Position numbers and translations under genes: made by a program. Positions 38,751 through 51,684 of a stretch of 64,000 nucleotides of DNA are shown here, in pieces. The notes under the pieces are model-generated. The model saw only the letters and a program-made list of their open reading frames with translations, had not been told where the DNA came from and searched no databases. Position 1 is the stretch's first letter, and every line of letters begins with the position of its first letter. The DNA comes from Apostichopus japonicus (taxonomy: Eukaryota > Echinodermata > Holothuroidea > Aspidochirotida > Stichopodidae), in NCBI RefSeq assembly GCF_037975245.1, contig NC_092576.1, positions 43,095,611-43,159,610 on the forward strand, in the 5' to 3' direction.

Positions 38751-39231
38751 GGTGACATCCCTATTTTCCGACGTCTCTATGTTCCGAAGTCTCTATGTTC
38801 CGAGGAATACATTCCGATAATTTTTTTGGACTAATTTTTTTTTTACCAACATTTCTGCGTACCCAATTTTTCGGACTCAATTTTTTGGGGGGACTTAATT
38901 TTTTGGGACTCAATTTTTTGGGGGGACTCAATGTTTTTTGGACCAACATTTTTTCTGACGTGACTTGTTAGGACCCACCAATTGTTTTTTCACGAAAAAA
39001 AAGGGGCCCAAAGTTTGTGATGACCCAAAAAGTGCTTGTCCGAAAAAAATTTGGTCATGAAAAATTTTAGAGTAAAAAAAATGTTGGATCACAAAAATAT
39101 TTTGGTCCAAAAACATTTTGGTCCGAAAAAACTTGGTCCGAAAACATGTTGGTCAAGACTTTTGGTCAAAAAAAATTGTCGGAACATAGAGATGTTGCAA
39201 CATAGAGATGTCAGAACATAGAGATGTAACC
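38751..39231. mobile_element. 481-bp foldback element
   Basis: The ends are inverted: left GGTGACATCCCTATTTTCC, right end read on the minus strand GGTTACATCTCTATGTTCTG. Both are followed by tandem copies of GTCTCTATGTTCCGA/ACATCTCTATGTT. The core is T-rich on the left and A-rich on the right, so the whole element can fold. CCTGCAAA occurs on both sides (38740-38747, 39232-39239), a possible 8-bp target duplication, though the target itself is a simple repeat (TGCAAA-CTAAGACC). Confidence 0.65.
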
Positions 39232-39234
39232 CCT

Positions 39235-39310
39235 GCAAAGCTAAGACCCTATCAACTGCAAAACTATGACCCTATTACAAACTAAGACCCCACCTACTGC
39301 AATGGTTAGG
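39235..39310. repeat. Short degenerate tandem repeat
   Basis: CTGCAAAGCTAAGACCCTAT and variants repeat about every 25 bp. One unit also lies left of the foldback element (38725-38747). Confidence 0.6.
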
Positions 39311-39319
39311 ACTATATTG

Positions 39320-41430
39320 CTACAAGTCCTCCTCATCTCAAAGTGCAACGAATGTGTCATAATGATCAGCCCAATGCAAGCTGTGTGGCAGTTTGACCAA
39401 TACAGTTATTAACCCTGAAATTAATATTTTTATAGTGGTCTATGTATGGGGATGGCGAGACACTTTACCTCACAAGAAATTAAGCTGTTTTGTCAATGGC
39501 TAGGCTAAAATTTAAATAAGATTTAAGATAAACAGGTCAGTACAATTTGGTATAGATTTCAGAAGTGATGACAAAAATGATGCAATGTCCTTGTGATGAT
39601 ACATAATGGGATCATAGGGTTCACTGAGGGGAAGCAATGGAAACTAATAACTCTCAGATAATTCTTACATGAAATGAAGGGAGACTTGATCACAAGCTTG
39701 TGTGGCAATAAATAACTAAGTGGTGTTAGAGGTTGGAATATTTAACAGTGAAATACTGATGGTGTAAATTAAAAAAAAATATCCCTGAAATGCAGGCTAC
39801 GGAAGGTCTTTGTTATGGGAATTAAGTAACAAAGAGTATGCAACACATGCAAAGACTGGACCATACAGCGAAAGGTAGTTTTCATGTCGATTGAACTGAC
39901 AGACAGTTTTCCAATCTTGAACTCAAAGCTTTTTCGTTCTTGATTGAACCATATTTAAAGTCAGATAGCAGTGCATAGTGTGTGAATGGGGAGGGGAGAG
40001 GGGGAGGAGGAGGGGCGTTGTCCTTGACTTAATGGTTATTAATTACATATCATGTATGTATTAAGTAAAGCTATTATCGTTCATCTGAGCTGGGCAATGA
40101 TTACAAATGATTTATTACAAAAACTAATAAGGATTTTCAGTAATGTAAACCACATTCACCAGTGTGCTGCATGGTGGGCATGTGCACGTATAGAAGCCCA
40201 CTTTGATTTGAGGAGAGGTGGGATTGAAGATTTGCCCGAAAATTTAACCAATAGAAAGAGCGAACTGGTGATGTTGCAAATTTTTATGCAATCGGACCTC
40301 TGCTGCATGAAATAACCATTGACTTTCGTGAAAATATAAAGAGATCAGTTACTCACCAACAGCAGCCTACTGTATGTACCGAGTGTGCTGTTCTAGCTAT
40401 TCTGTGGGATGCCCTTCCAACCCAACAAGTGGGATGGTTCTCCCACCACACCTGCCTGATCAGCTCCTGTTCCTGTTTACATGTTTTTTTTTCCCCTAAT
40501 TTTCTGATCAGTTACAACATAACCTACTTAGAAACATTGTAACTTAGATTTCCATTAACTATCCATTTGATTACTCTTCAAATTTTGGAATGGGTTTAAC
40601 TTTCAGATTATTAGAGAAAATTCTGGCAAAGTTTACCTTCAGATAGTAGAATGGATTTTTGTTGTAAATAAAGTAACATTAAAGCAATAATTAAGGTCAG
40701 AGACTTCAAAACTACCCTTCTTCCATTAACAGGATATTTCGTATAGTTTGTGGCCCATTATAGTAGTTACGATTTAAAACCCTCCACGAATCTTTCACAC
40801 CATCAATTGCCAAACTTTTTTGCAGATTTGGTATGATAAAGCTTTCTGCTTTGCCAAAGCAAAATCGTTCATTACACTTTTCATCTTTTCAAAGAACATG
40901 GATAGGCGATGTTTTGTTTATTATTAAAATGTCCACCTTTGTGACATAACAAATGTATTATGATGTGGTTAAATGCAACAAATTCTTAAAAATTAAACCC
41001 TATTAGAAAGATCTGCTGTATGAGCACCATGCCATAGCTACAAGTTTCATACAATCTAGCTGCTGGCATTGTAAACTGTAGTCTGACTGACAAGAAGCCT
41101 GCACTGCTGAAAGCTTTTCTCCTTGTTATGTGTAAACCAAATTCAGTAGCATGTGTCCTTACTGTGAGCCCGCACTCTAAACTGTAGATTGTGTATACTT
41201 TTTGAAAAAGGATAAAATTTGTTCAGTATGTGACAGATACAAGCAGGTCCTTCTCAGTGTTAGTTAGTTTAGTGTAGGCATGCTAACTTTAAGTGCAAAA
41301 CAGTTTGCTCTAAAAATTGATGAGTAAGATGTATTGTTTTGGTTCCAATGTTCAAGTGTGTGGAGTGGAATTCTCTTAAAGAGAATCTAACAAAAATAAC
41401 TTTTATGTAAATGGAAAGTGTCGTTTTATG
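39320..41430. other. No gene recognised
   Basis: Mostly unique sequence with a purine run at 39987-40016. One candidate minus-strand exon at about 40357-40475 has acceptor GGAACAG, donor GTGAGT and an open frame (LIRQVWWENHPTCWVG), but its composition is odd and no family was recognised. Confidence 0.35.
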
Positions 41431-41440
41431 CGAAAAATGT

Positions 41441-42303
41441 TGTTTTTTTTTTACCCCCAAAATTTGCTTAATTCGGGGGGTAAAAAAAAACAATGCCGGG
41501 GTAAAAAAAAACAATGCTAGAAAACAGCTATTTTCTTCATGAATGTATCTTAAAATCATGTTTGCATATAATTACATCTAAGTATGAGCTACTACCTTTA
41601 CATGAAAAAGGAAAAAAATTGTGAAATTGTCTTAATTCGTAATTATGGATGGCTCGTGTCATATGTCATGCTCAGCCATATTCATACTGTACAGTGTGTA
41701 TATGATGCTACACAAATGTGGTATAATATAGTAGAAACATTGGAGTTGAGCCAATTTCAGTTACTTCTGCCCAATAATTTAACATTTTTGACACTTGACA
41801 GACATGAAAACTATTTGCCTAACCTCTAAAATCAACATTATGGAAAAATGTATCCATTCAGGCAAAATAGGGAGTACATTGGAGCCGGAAAGTACTTTTT
41901 TTTTTTTACCCCATTTGCATCATTTTTTGGGGGTAAAAAAAAACAAGGCCCCCCCATGAAGCGTGAATGAAGTTGGAGTAATTCTACCATGGGGGAGTGT
42001 AATATCACTAACTGCTATGCTGTAACTGCTGGAATAATCTCCACATCATATAAGCTGGGTATGCAGGAGAAAGTTTCGGATATGTGGTACAAACTTCAAA
42101 TTTTGCTAGTTTAGCATTCGCTTGATTCGACGAAGCGGTGATTGGCAGCGAAGTGACATAGAGTTCCAGAAATTATATAATAATAAACTAGACATATAGG
42201 ACTATCACCCAAAATAAATTGGAACTTTGGCTAAATATTCCCCTTCTATAAAAAGGGGTTGTTTTTTTTTACCCCAACTACCCCCTTGTTTTTTTTTACC
42301 CCA
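41441..42303. repeat. Cluster of seven TTGTTTTTTTTTACCCC motifs
   Basis: The motif or its complement (GGGGTAAAAAAAAACAA) occurs at about 41441, 41475, 41498, 41894, 41929, 42259 and 42286. At 41.44 and 41.89 kb the copies face each other as hairpin arms; at 42.26 kb they are direct. Confidence 0.75.
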
Positions 42304-42309
42304 ACTGAC

Positions 42310-43105
42310 TATATTTCAATTTGACACAATTTCTTTTAGCATTGATTTTGTAACATGCCTGAAATTGACTCTTGTGCAATTTGCTTTAACCAATTGAGAG
42401 TTTTCATAAAGTATGTACATTAAATTCAACATATAGTGACCAATAGAGTAATTGATAGGGAACGCTCATATTTTCCCTCCAATTTATATGAATTATGCCT
42501 GACACACCTAGGGAATGTACATACCACATCGAATACTGCACCAGTCCTTGGATACAAGAAGGGGGGGGGGTGGTTGTATTTACTTGACTTTCACACTTTA
42601 TCCAAGTCAACTTACAATACAAACAAAGTTGCAATTGAGTCTAAGCTCTATGATCATATTTGAATAGCGCTATATCAAGCATTGTATTTATTTATAATTA
42701 TATAAATTGAATGACTGGAGTCTGCAAGACAGGACACTGACAAAGTATATATATCCTAGACTAGTGTGAAACAAATTTGACCAATGAACCTAACTGTTTC
42801 AAACAAAACTTATCCAAAATCAAAGTTGGTATATAATGAAAACCGCGAGATAAAACAAATTCTAATTTTGTGCCTGTTCAACACTTTTGAGGTAAACAGT
42901 ATTGCAAGACCATTCAAAACTTTTTCGGCAAAGGAGCAACCTTTCCTCTGCTATTTTATTTCCATGTGTACTGTGTGTGACTGTGAAACAAGCCAGAAGC
43001 CTCCAAAATGTTAGCAGCTTCCAGTTCATTGACCAATAAACAAGAAACAGACATAACAGTAGGCACACTGTCCTTTTTGTTACACCTATGACCTTGATGG
43101 GGGCT
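42310..43105. other. No gene recognised
   Basis: A G-run near 42561 and overlapping short open frames on both strands. None shows a motif or a convincing splice context. Confidence 0.35.
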
Positions 43106-43110
43106 CTTAT

Positions 43111-43139
43111 CAGGGAGTTGTTAATGGAACAACTCACTG
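43111..43139. repeat. Short hairpin repeat CAGGGAGTTG..
   Basis: CAGGGAGTTGTT then AACAACTCACTGG. It belongs to a dispersed inverted repeat also found at 43215 and 45614. Confidence 0.7.
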
Positions 43140-43214
43140 GTATTATCAAGCTGTGCAATGCATACCTGAGAGATATCAATGGCATCTTACTGCATGTATA
43201 CTCCACTGTTGAAT

Positions 43215-43245
43215 CAGGGAGTTGTTGTTCCATAACAACTCCCTG
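43215..43245. repeat. Short hairpin repeat, best copy
   Basis: CAGGGAGTTGTT, a 7-nt loop, then AACAACTCCCTG: perfect 12-bp arms. Confidence 0.8.
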
Positions 43246-43615
43246 GTTGAATGTACATGTGCTACATTTGTACACAGGTATTGTATGTACAGTACAGGTA
43301 CCTGTAGTGTAGGGATGAACTACTGTATAAACAGTTGCAAGTCTGGGCTATTTCTTATATACACAAACAATAGCAATTGTTACCTTGTTGCTAGCATAGT
43401 GGTCAAGAACAGAACACAATGTACAGAAATATATAATTACTAGACAATAAGTATTTTGAATAGGAATATTAAAAAAACCCAATGAAGTATGATTTACTTT
43501 AGTTCAATACATTTGTCTATTTGGTTCCTGGGAAACGCCTTCCCAAAAGTGTGATAGAATTATTGGAACAGGACATCTACATGCTACCAAATAACAGTTA
43601 CAGGCCACAAGACCG

Positions 43616-43690
43616 AAGGTCCGCGAGACCGAAGGTCTGCGAGACTGAAGGTTTGCGAGACTGATATTAAAAGAGGTCCGCAAGACCGAA
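43616..43690. repeat. 16-bp minisatellite
   Basis: Units of GACCGAAGGTCCGCGA and close variants, about three and a half copies, with a further partial unit after a short gap. Confidence 0.85.
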
Positions 43691-43786
43691 ACCATCACTA
43701 GGCCCTAATATTACTACTGGTAATATTACGTTGATTAAGCGCGTAGTTAAAAAGAATTTACAGCCATTTCTTTTCATAGTGGATAC

Positions 43787-43982
43787 CAGTGACTTGCGCA
43801 AGGGGGCTTGGGCGGTTGAAGGGGGGGAAGGACCCCCGCTCTCAAAAGTCTCGCCCCCTTTGCTTTCCCAAATGAAATTTTAGAATACAATATAACTAAA
43901 GCAATACCCTATTTTAAACAATATTGCCCCCCTTGTGAATCTCTTTGACCCCCTCTAATGAAAAAAGTCTACTTACGCCACT
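43787..43982. mobile_element. Short non-autonomous DNA transposon (MITE-like)
   Basis: The left end CAGTGACTTGCGCAAGG and the right end on the minus strand, CAGTGGCGTAAGTAG, form imperfect terminal inverted repeats. CAGTGGCGTA-type ends are widespread in hAT-like MITEs of invertebrates. No target duplication is evident. Confidence 0.45.
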
Positions 43983-43987
43983 GCTCA

Positions 43988-44002
43988 CCCCCCCCCCCCC
44001 CT
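43988..44002. repeat. Poly(C) tract
   Basis: Run of about 14 C adjacent to the MITE-like element. Confidence 0.85.
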
Positions 44003-44699
44003 TTCGTTGCCTATGGTTGTAAAGGTTTAGGTTTTCTAATTACCTTCTTCTCTTTTATCAAAAAGACAAATTTTGAAAATTTTCAGTTGAGTGAGAAACT
44101 AAATGCAATTTTTCTGAAAAATATTTTGTTCGAACAGTTGCTTCTTTTTTTTTTTGCTTTCTTTTTGTTGTTCTAGTATGTGCATGGAATCATGAAATGG
44201 TGTCATTTCAGGTTTTTGTCACTTGGCTCGGACCTTCAGTCTGGCCGGGCTATCAATGGACCATGATGTAGACCATCGATCTCAGGGACCTTCTGTCTCA
44301 TGGAATTCCCCCAAAAAAACAAACTATATATACTTAAAAATTTAGAGTGCGATATCTGGCAGGTATAGCACATAGAAATTAAATTGCTGATTTTGGGCCT
44401 CCGTAATTTATACAATAGAATTTGCAAAACATTGCAATGAGACTTTCAACAACACTCAGTTCACTGGTGATGATTTTGTGGTTGCAGTGTAACTGCTCTG
44501 TATGAAGCTACGTGTTATTTTCATGTCTGCATATATACAGTATAACTGTTATTGTGGCTTAATTAGGACACAATGATTGACAAATGAATTATAAATTACA
44601 ATAATGTTACAATAATGGTTTCAGCATGAGATTGTATTTGGTTCACTAGCAGCAAGCAAGCAAAATCTTTATGTTATACACAATGATAAATGTCTATTA

Positions 44700-45600
44700 T
44701 AAAACTTATATAATTGTTCTCAAAATGCAAATCTTGGGCCCTTTGTCTATTTTCACATTTATACCAAATCCTGTGTTGGCCATTGGGCCTTTCCTGAGGT
44801 TGCTTCTGCAGCCCTGTTACATGAAAAAAAATTGTTGGTATTTTTGGACACACCAATGTCCAATTGGACCAACACCCTAAAATAGTTATCCTGCTCTGTT
44901 CACATAATCAAATTATGTGTTGACCATGGGCCCATAATGACTGTTCCATGGGAACCAGGAAAAAGTTGTAATGAATGCAAAAACTGTTCAACTACAAGAT
45001 TGATTCTGGTTTCTTTTCATGACAAATCAAGTCTGGGCCAAGGGCCCTTGGATGTTTTTTTGGGGCTCTGGTACAGGATACATTTTTTTCATGGTTTTTT
45101 TTGAATACCCAATAACCATAAGGTCTAGCATCGCTAAAAGAACCACCCTGCTCTCTTTTACATGATTAAATAATCTGTGGCCCACAGCACATTTCTGTGG
45201 TTGCTGCCTGGGTCTATTAAAAATAGTATACAGTTGCTGTAATTGGTGGTCCAAAGGGTCCTGTACCAATAAAAGAGAACTGCTATCTTTGTGAGTCATG
45301 TGAGGGCCACATGAACTTTTTTGGCTGCTGCCTGTATAGGCCCTGGTACAAAAGTTCCTGTGATTGATATTTACGTACCACAATGTCTTATGGATGTACT
45401 GCAAAAAAGGATTCTCCTTGTACATTTGGGCCCCAATTTGATGACCCCTAGATGACATACACAGGGCATGACATAGCGGGAACATATGATCTGAAATCCT
45501 GGTCATACAGGGATATATACTCTGCCAATCAAACTCCTTGACTCTTTTCACATGATTAAATATTCCTGGTTCCTGGTCCAGTTGACATCACATTAATGCA
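44700..45600. repeat. Old degenerate tandem repeat
   Basis: The theme CTGCTCT-TTT-ACATGATTAAAT recurs near 44891, 45149, 45275 and 45541, each time with nearby TTGGGCCC-like strings. Spacing (about 126-266 bp) suggests a diverged unit of roughly 130 bp. A 174-codon minus-strand frame across it appears to be chance. Confidence 0.4.
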
Positions 45601-45613
45601 GACTGGGTTGAAA

Positions 45614-45641
45614 CAGGGAGTTTCTACAGAGCAACTCCCTG
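45614..45641. repeat. Short hairpin repeat, third copy
   Basis: CAGGGAGTT, a 10-nt loop, then AACTCCCTG. Same family as 43111 and 43215. A half copy (CAGGGAGTTGG) lies at about 47814. Confidence 0.7.
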
Positions 45642-45649
45642 GTTTAAAG

Positions 45650-48600
45650 AACAGGCAGGCCAAGTGCAGTGCAATAAAGCTACACCCACTAAAAGAAGTC
45701 AATCATCAGTCATATTTAACAGCACTCATTTGTTGGCTTTGTAAACAGGAAATCATTAAGACCATTTAAAAAGGAAAATCTCATCTTTTCTTGAATGCTG
45801 AAATGTTATTGGCATCCAAGTGTATTTTCAGTGGACAAGATATCCATGTGAATCATTAGCTTTTATCTCCCTAAGGCCTGAACAAGCTGTAAATGGGACT
45901 AATTTCCATTAAAACTGTAGAAAATGCAAGAAATAGGCAAACATTTGTCGATTCTTACGAAGTTATTTTCAGCTGTTTAGTCATCAGTGAAAATCCATCA
46001 CCAAGGTCAGGCTCCAGCTGTACCTAGGCCTAAATACAACCCTGCCTAGGAGTAACTTGGCCAGCTGTACATCAGAACAAAAACAATTGATTAACTTCCA
46101 GTGTTTATACAGTAGTAAACACAGGTTCAAATATTGTGGAATTTTTGCTATTTGCTAAGTGGCTCATTTGAAAAGTTCATGAATTTATTTACAAGCAAAT
46201 AACAAGGATACCAGTTGGATTTCTATCCTTGCTTCAGTCTGTGTTTATTTGTCATCACATTGATTGCACTTGCATATCAGTTACTAGGGATATGGCATGT
46301 ATTTATCATATAGGCCTATTTATTTTCAAGATATCAAGAAACACAACACAAGAGAGTAGACTGATGTAAATTTTCTAATTTCTTGCATAGAAGGACTGTG
46401 TTAGGTCATTAATATACCCTGAAGGTCTTTTAAAAAGAAGCCTGTCACTGTATCTTCACTTTTCCCCATGCATAAATAATTCAAAGAAAGGAAAAGGTTT
46501 CTATTTCAAGATAGTAGGTTTTCTGGGCAGAGAGAGATGAAAGAAGAAAACTTGAACAACTGCATTTGTAAACAAACACTTGTCATTGTAGTGCCTGATG
46601 AATGTCAAGAGTTGATGATTTTCAATGGAGGGGTCTTTGTTACTGAAAACCCTTTTAAAGTTATTTCGGTCATGAAGAAGCAAGTTCATCGTTTGGGCCT
46701 TTAACATAGACCAAAGCTAAGCTATATTGTGTAATGTTTACATACTGTACTCTAGGAATAATGATTACTAAAACCATCAGAACCAAGCTGTAAATCACGA
46801 GTCAAGCCTTTTTCGGACGTGACAGAGAATACACAGGGTCCTGGACACTGATTGGTCAAAAGAAACAACATGTTAACATTACCTCACCTAGTTAGCAAAA
46901 TTTGACAAACATATATGGAACATTCAAAGGCCTAATGGAGGATTAATCTATTAGGTCTAGTCTATCAATTGAATTGCAACACCCTCCGGTCTATTAAAAA
47001 CTGCTTTGTCAATGTCTTGGCCCTGGTTTATTATGATTCAAAACACGTAATATATGCCATACGCTGCTATAGTATATAATGCCATGCTACAATACTAACG
47101 TTACAAGTGCCTATGTTGCAAGAGCTGAAGTAGTACAGATAACACTGAGTCGTTGCAGATAAACATGATTAACATTTGTTGCTTGCAACTTTTTGGCAAG
47201 ATGATTTTAACTCAAATGCATTCAATGTTACCTGTCTTGTTCAAGTCGAGAATAAAAGTTGAGAATTTAACGTATTGTTTAGAAGAAACTTGCTACTCAA
47301 GGAGATCTATTTTCTTAATGTGTGCAGAATTCACTGTTCCCAGCCACAATTCTTTGCAAATCTATGCCTGGATTATTTCCTGCGTAGCCAACCTGTAAAT
47401 TTGAGATTGCTGTGAAGATTGTATGTTCAGCTGGCATTCACTAGCCAGCCATGTACAGTATATGATGGAGCGAGCTGGGGTAGTCCCAATATTGTAGCAC
47501 GCACTACAATTACTATAAGAGTCCTCCTTGCTTCCCTATTGCAATGATTCTAAGTATATTTCCTCTCACATTCAAAATGAGAAAACTGAGTGGTTTTGCC
47601 ATGCACTTAGTCATGGGATAACCTCTATACTTCCATTTGTCATGTCATTAATTCCTTTGCAGTGGGAGGCTTCTGGACCACAGGCTTACTTGCAAGTAAA
47701 CAGAAGGGTCACTGTGAAGTGATGTGTTATCGCCAGTATCCATTTAATGTGATGAGAATATACCTTGCCACGAATCATGATATTGTCACATGTGATTTGT
47801 ATCAGTGGTAAAGCAGGGAGTTGGATAAAGAGTATACTGGTACTCTACCATTACATATCAGGTCTAAAGACCTGAACTAATCAATTTTAGGAACTGATTT
47901 TTGGTTTTATTAGATTATTTTCTTGTTAGATTATATTCACCTTTGTTGTCCTTACATTGCCAACAAGGAAGTATCTTTTTGCATTGACCTTGTTGACCTG
48001 CCCCCACCCAAAGAGAACAAACAAAGAAACAAGAAAATCAAAGCAGATGTTGAATTTGTTGTTGAAGTGCCCAATGCTATCTGCTGTGCAGTCACATTTG
48101 TTGTCATGCAGACTACATTTAGTGTGTTCATATTGAAGCTATGTACAGTAATCTTGCTACGAAAGCATGCAACTAACCTTAATTTGATCTTACCAATATG
48201 ACATGTACACTAAGGTAATCTAGTGTATACATTGCAAAAGTACTACAGGTAGGGAGTAAGGTTGGGGGGGGGGGTGTCAAAAGGTCTGAGCAAAATAAAA
48301 TATGACAGAGAAAGAAATTCAGCCATTGTACTATGCTCAAACAAACGGTCAGGAACGGGGCAGGAATCTTTCCCCAATTAAATGGCTGAATCCTACAATA
48401 TACATAGTCTATCAACAAGCACATGAGGAGGTTACTTGTACATAAAACAACCATTGTCAACACAATCTACATGTACACTTCATGAGAATTTTGTTGACAC
48501 AATCAAAGGTTTGTGAATCTACAAAATTAATCACATACTGTATGGCTGTAATTTTATCAGAACTTTGTCCATGCAAATGACACAAATCAGACATGTGAAT

Positions 48601-49050
48601 ATAATTGAAATCAGGAAAATTTAACACTGTATCTTGAGTGAAAATAGAGTGACTTGCTTCATTAGTTTTCTTTCTTCTTTACTGATTGACTAAGTTATAA
48701 AGTAGCATTAACAGTGAGAATTGTTGAGTCAATGTTTCATGTACATTTCATGTACTATTTTATCCTTTATTAAAAAAACCTTTATTACATTACCAGTAAG
48801 TGTGCACCTAACATTTGCCACACAAATCCAAACCCATGTACAATATTGTATGTGTAGTGAGAACAGTATTGTGGAGTTCATATGGTTTGATTTTACTTGT
48901 AATTTACATTTGATTGCAAAAGTTTTTGATAATAATTGACTGCAGGGACTGGATGAAGGAACTTTTAAGTCTTGGCTACCCTTGAGAAACAATTTCCAGA
49001 TTTGCAGTACTTATCTAACAGTATACAACACATAAATGACATCCTAATAG
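45650..49050. other. Gene-poor unique DNA
   Basis: No repeat array or convincing gene. Contains a G-run at about 48264. Short open frames on both strands lack splice sites, motifs or repeated support. Confidence 0.35.
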
Positions 49051-49052
49051 GA

Positions 49053-49101
49053 TTATGATCTAAACTTATACGGCAGATGTTTAGCCAGAAGTTTGGCAAA
49101 C
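49053..49101 (-). CDS. Candidate exon start after a strong acceptor
   Basis: TTGTTTCTTTTCAG on the minus strand ends at 49102. In phase 2 the exon would read FAKLLAKHLPYKFRS and stop at 49053. In phase 1 it would read [G]LPNFWLNICRISLDHN and stay open for about 45 codons, extending left past 48980. LPNFW recalls the IPNFW motif of NAP/SET histone chaperones. Phase 1 is also the exit phase of the repeated 67-bp exon-like segments at 55.8-63.3 kb. Either reading may be wrong. Confidence 0.25.
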
Positions 49102-49599
49102 CTGAAAAGAAACAAACATTGGAGGGATGTGATACAGGCCTAGGTTTTATAGCCTAGTTCTCATCTCCTCAACCAAATCAATCTCTCAATGGGCCAAGAC
49201 AAAAATAAGTGCACTTCGCTACCAAATGAATCTTTAGACATGAGCAAAAACATTTTACAAGATTGTAGTGTGTAGATTCACGATTGCAGGACTTCGCTAG
49301 TTGCACCTTAACTGAAACGCGTTGACTTTTCTCCTGGGGAGGATGTACGCTCAAAGATCGGCATAATTTGAAAGTTCAGATCGTATTTAAACTTCTCAGA
49401 CCGACCTATTTTGATGAAAATTGCACCAAATAGGAAAATTCAACCACTAAATACAGTAAGGTATAAGTAATCCAGCGAAGACTCTTACAATATTAAACAA
49501 TCATCAAAGGTAAAACTCATTTGCGTACATGGCTAAGGTGAATCACACTACTTGAAAAGGAAATATTTATGTACAGTAATTAATATAAAAGCCAAGGGC

Positions 49600-49962
49600 A
49601 TGGGGGCTGGGGGGGCGCCAGCCCCCCAGTGAAAAATGCGGAGGGGCAGAAGTATCATTGGCCCCCCCCCCCCGTTCGCAAGTCAGAAAACCCCTTTTTC
49701 ATTTCCAAATGAGAAAAAAATCTCATTTGGAGCACCAAATTGTATCTAAGGCCAGGTGAAAATGCAAAATTATATACAAAATGGAGTGGGTGGGTTGAAG
49801 TGTGCTATATATTGCACCAAATTGCATCTGAGGCCACCTGGAAATGCAAAAAAAATTCCAAAGCGGAGGGGGACACCCCCTACCCTTAGACCCCTCCCCC
49901 AGGCCGGCCATCAGTCTTCAGCCCCCCCCCACTAAAAAGTACCTTCCTACGCCACTGATACA
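49600..49962. mobile_element. G/C-run-rich dispersed repeat, probably a transposon remnant
   Basis: It contains facing G-runs and C-runs (GGGGGCTGGGGGGGCGCCAG), two copies of GCACCAAATTG/TGCACCAAATTGCATC, and ends with CTACGCCACTGATAC, the same terminal motif as the MITE-like element at 43.9 kb. Confidence 0.45.
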
Positions 49963-49969
49963 AGCTAAT

Positions 49970-51680
49970 GTTCAAAGCTAATAACCTTGAAAGGTGCAGA
50001 GACGGCCAGTGACCAAAAGTGAACATCAGTGTTACTAGAGGGCCGATTTTCACATGTGGGCCGAGCCCACAAAATTTGGAGACCCATAACTTTAAAAGTA
50101 AAGGTCCAATATTGATGGAAAAAGTGTCACTTTAAAGCTAATGCAATGGGAATTAACAATCCACTGTCAGATATAAGGTAGACTACATTAATCAATAATT
50201 GAACATTTGACCTTTACTTTGACCTTGGAAATTACCTTGTGAAACCATTTCGTATTCTTCAAAATTCTGAATTTTTTGATAACCTACCTATAATTTCAAA
50301 GAAAAGTTTGGTTGCATTTTTTTAAGTTTTGAAATTTTGTATCTCTGTAACAGGAACCTGAAAATAGTCATCTCAGCAATTCTATACAGTTATCATGCAA
50401 TTTACACTGAGTAACACAATTAAGATGCAGGAAAAGTGACACACCAAAATATTTGCATAATTTGTAATACAAGACAGCATTCAACTGTGACATCTCTCTC
50501 TAAGCATTACAATGTGTAAATTATAACTGTAAATACTGTGCTACTTCAGGCAAGAATAATAATTCAGAATCCATTGTTCTATTGACATATATGGATGCTA
50601 TATGATATCATACGGGCCTATAAATTTACAAGCAAATCTTTCGTTGGCGCCAAAATCAAGTTGATCAGCTTTTACGTTGTTTCTTCGTATATATAATTAA
50701 GATATATGTCGTAGAATTTACCTACAACATTTATTTTGTGATAAATTATCTATTTTAATGATAGTGTAAATTTATTCCCTGACAGGTGTGACAACTGCAT
50801 TCAGTGTAAATATACCTTGAATTTCAGGATAAACTAGAACACAACAGGCCAAATGTCATACATGTCTAGTAGATATCCGTAAATCTCAAATAATTTTGGC
50901 CCTTATCTTGTTATTTCTAAGCCAAATCCCTTCAAAGATGTATGTGTGAGAGTCAACTAATGTTTGTGTCACCTACAGTGTTAGATTGACTAGAACAAAA
51001 TTGAAAGTGCATGCTTATGTATAGAGCTATGTCCAGAACATAAAATCTGGTGAGTTTTTTGGTCTATACTTAGGATACTGTACATGCAACAAGAGCCCAT
51101 CAAAATTATATTTTGGATGAGAAACAAAATGTGCATTGATGACATTACTTGAAGTAACCATTTCACTCTACAAATAAGATATTATAACAAGGTCTTTGAT
51201 ATATTTATAACGATCAATATGTATACCTGAGGTGTGCTAGTTTTTTTCTATCAAATTTCAGGTTACAGTTTGAAAATTGTTGTTTAAACACTTATTTTCA
51301 ATAGGAGACACATATTCCTGCTCATATATAGCAAGTAACTGTTTGCCACATCAAATTTCCACATACCAGGGCTCCAACATAAAAGAAGTACCCCAACACA
51401 CTGTACTATATTATCACATAGATTCAGGCCACTCTTTTATTCTCCTGTTCATCTTCATTGACATAAACTATCGACACAATAGGGTATGTACAGGTTCCTG
51501 TTTATCTGGTCTTGGGGTAGTGTTCAGGTTCAGCTGAAGAGAATCACTACTCTAGCTTTTTCACACTGGTGCTTCTTTTGTTGGCTGTTTTGAGTGATCA
51601 GGGAATTATCTTAAGCTTTGTTTGCTGGAGAATATTAATTGATGTAGAGAGGCTTTCTAGACAGAGTAGTCAATTTGCTG
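49970..51680. other. No gene recognised
   Basis: AT-rich unique DNA without visible splice-supported exons or tandem structure. Confidence 0.4.
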
Positions 51681-51684
51681 ACAA

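Noticed and set aside
42862-43275. 137-codon minus-strand ORF
   Set aside because: It overlaps hairpin repeats and frames on the other strand, and has no recognisable motif.
45027-45551. 174-codon minus-strand ORF
   Set aside because: It lies across an old degenerate tandem repeat. The translation has no domain, and no splice sites support it.
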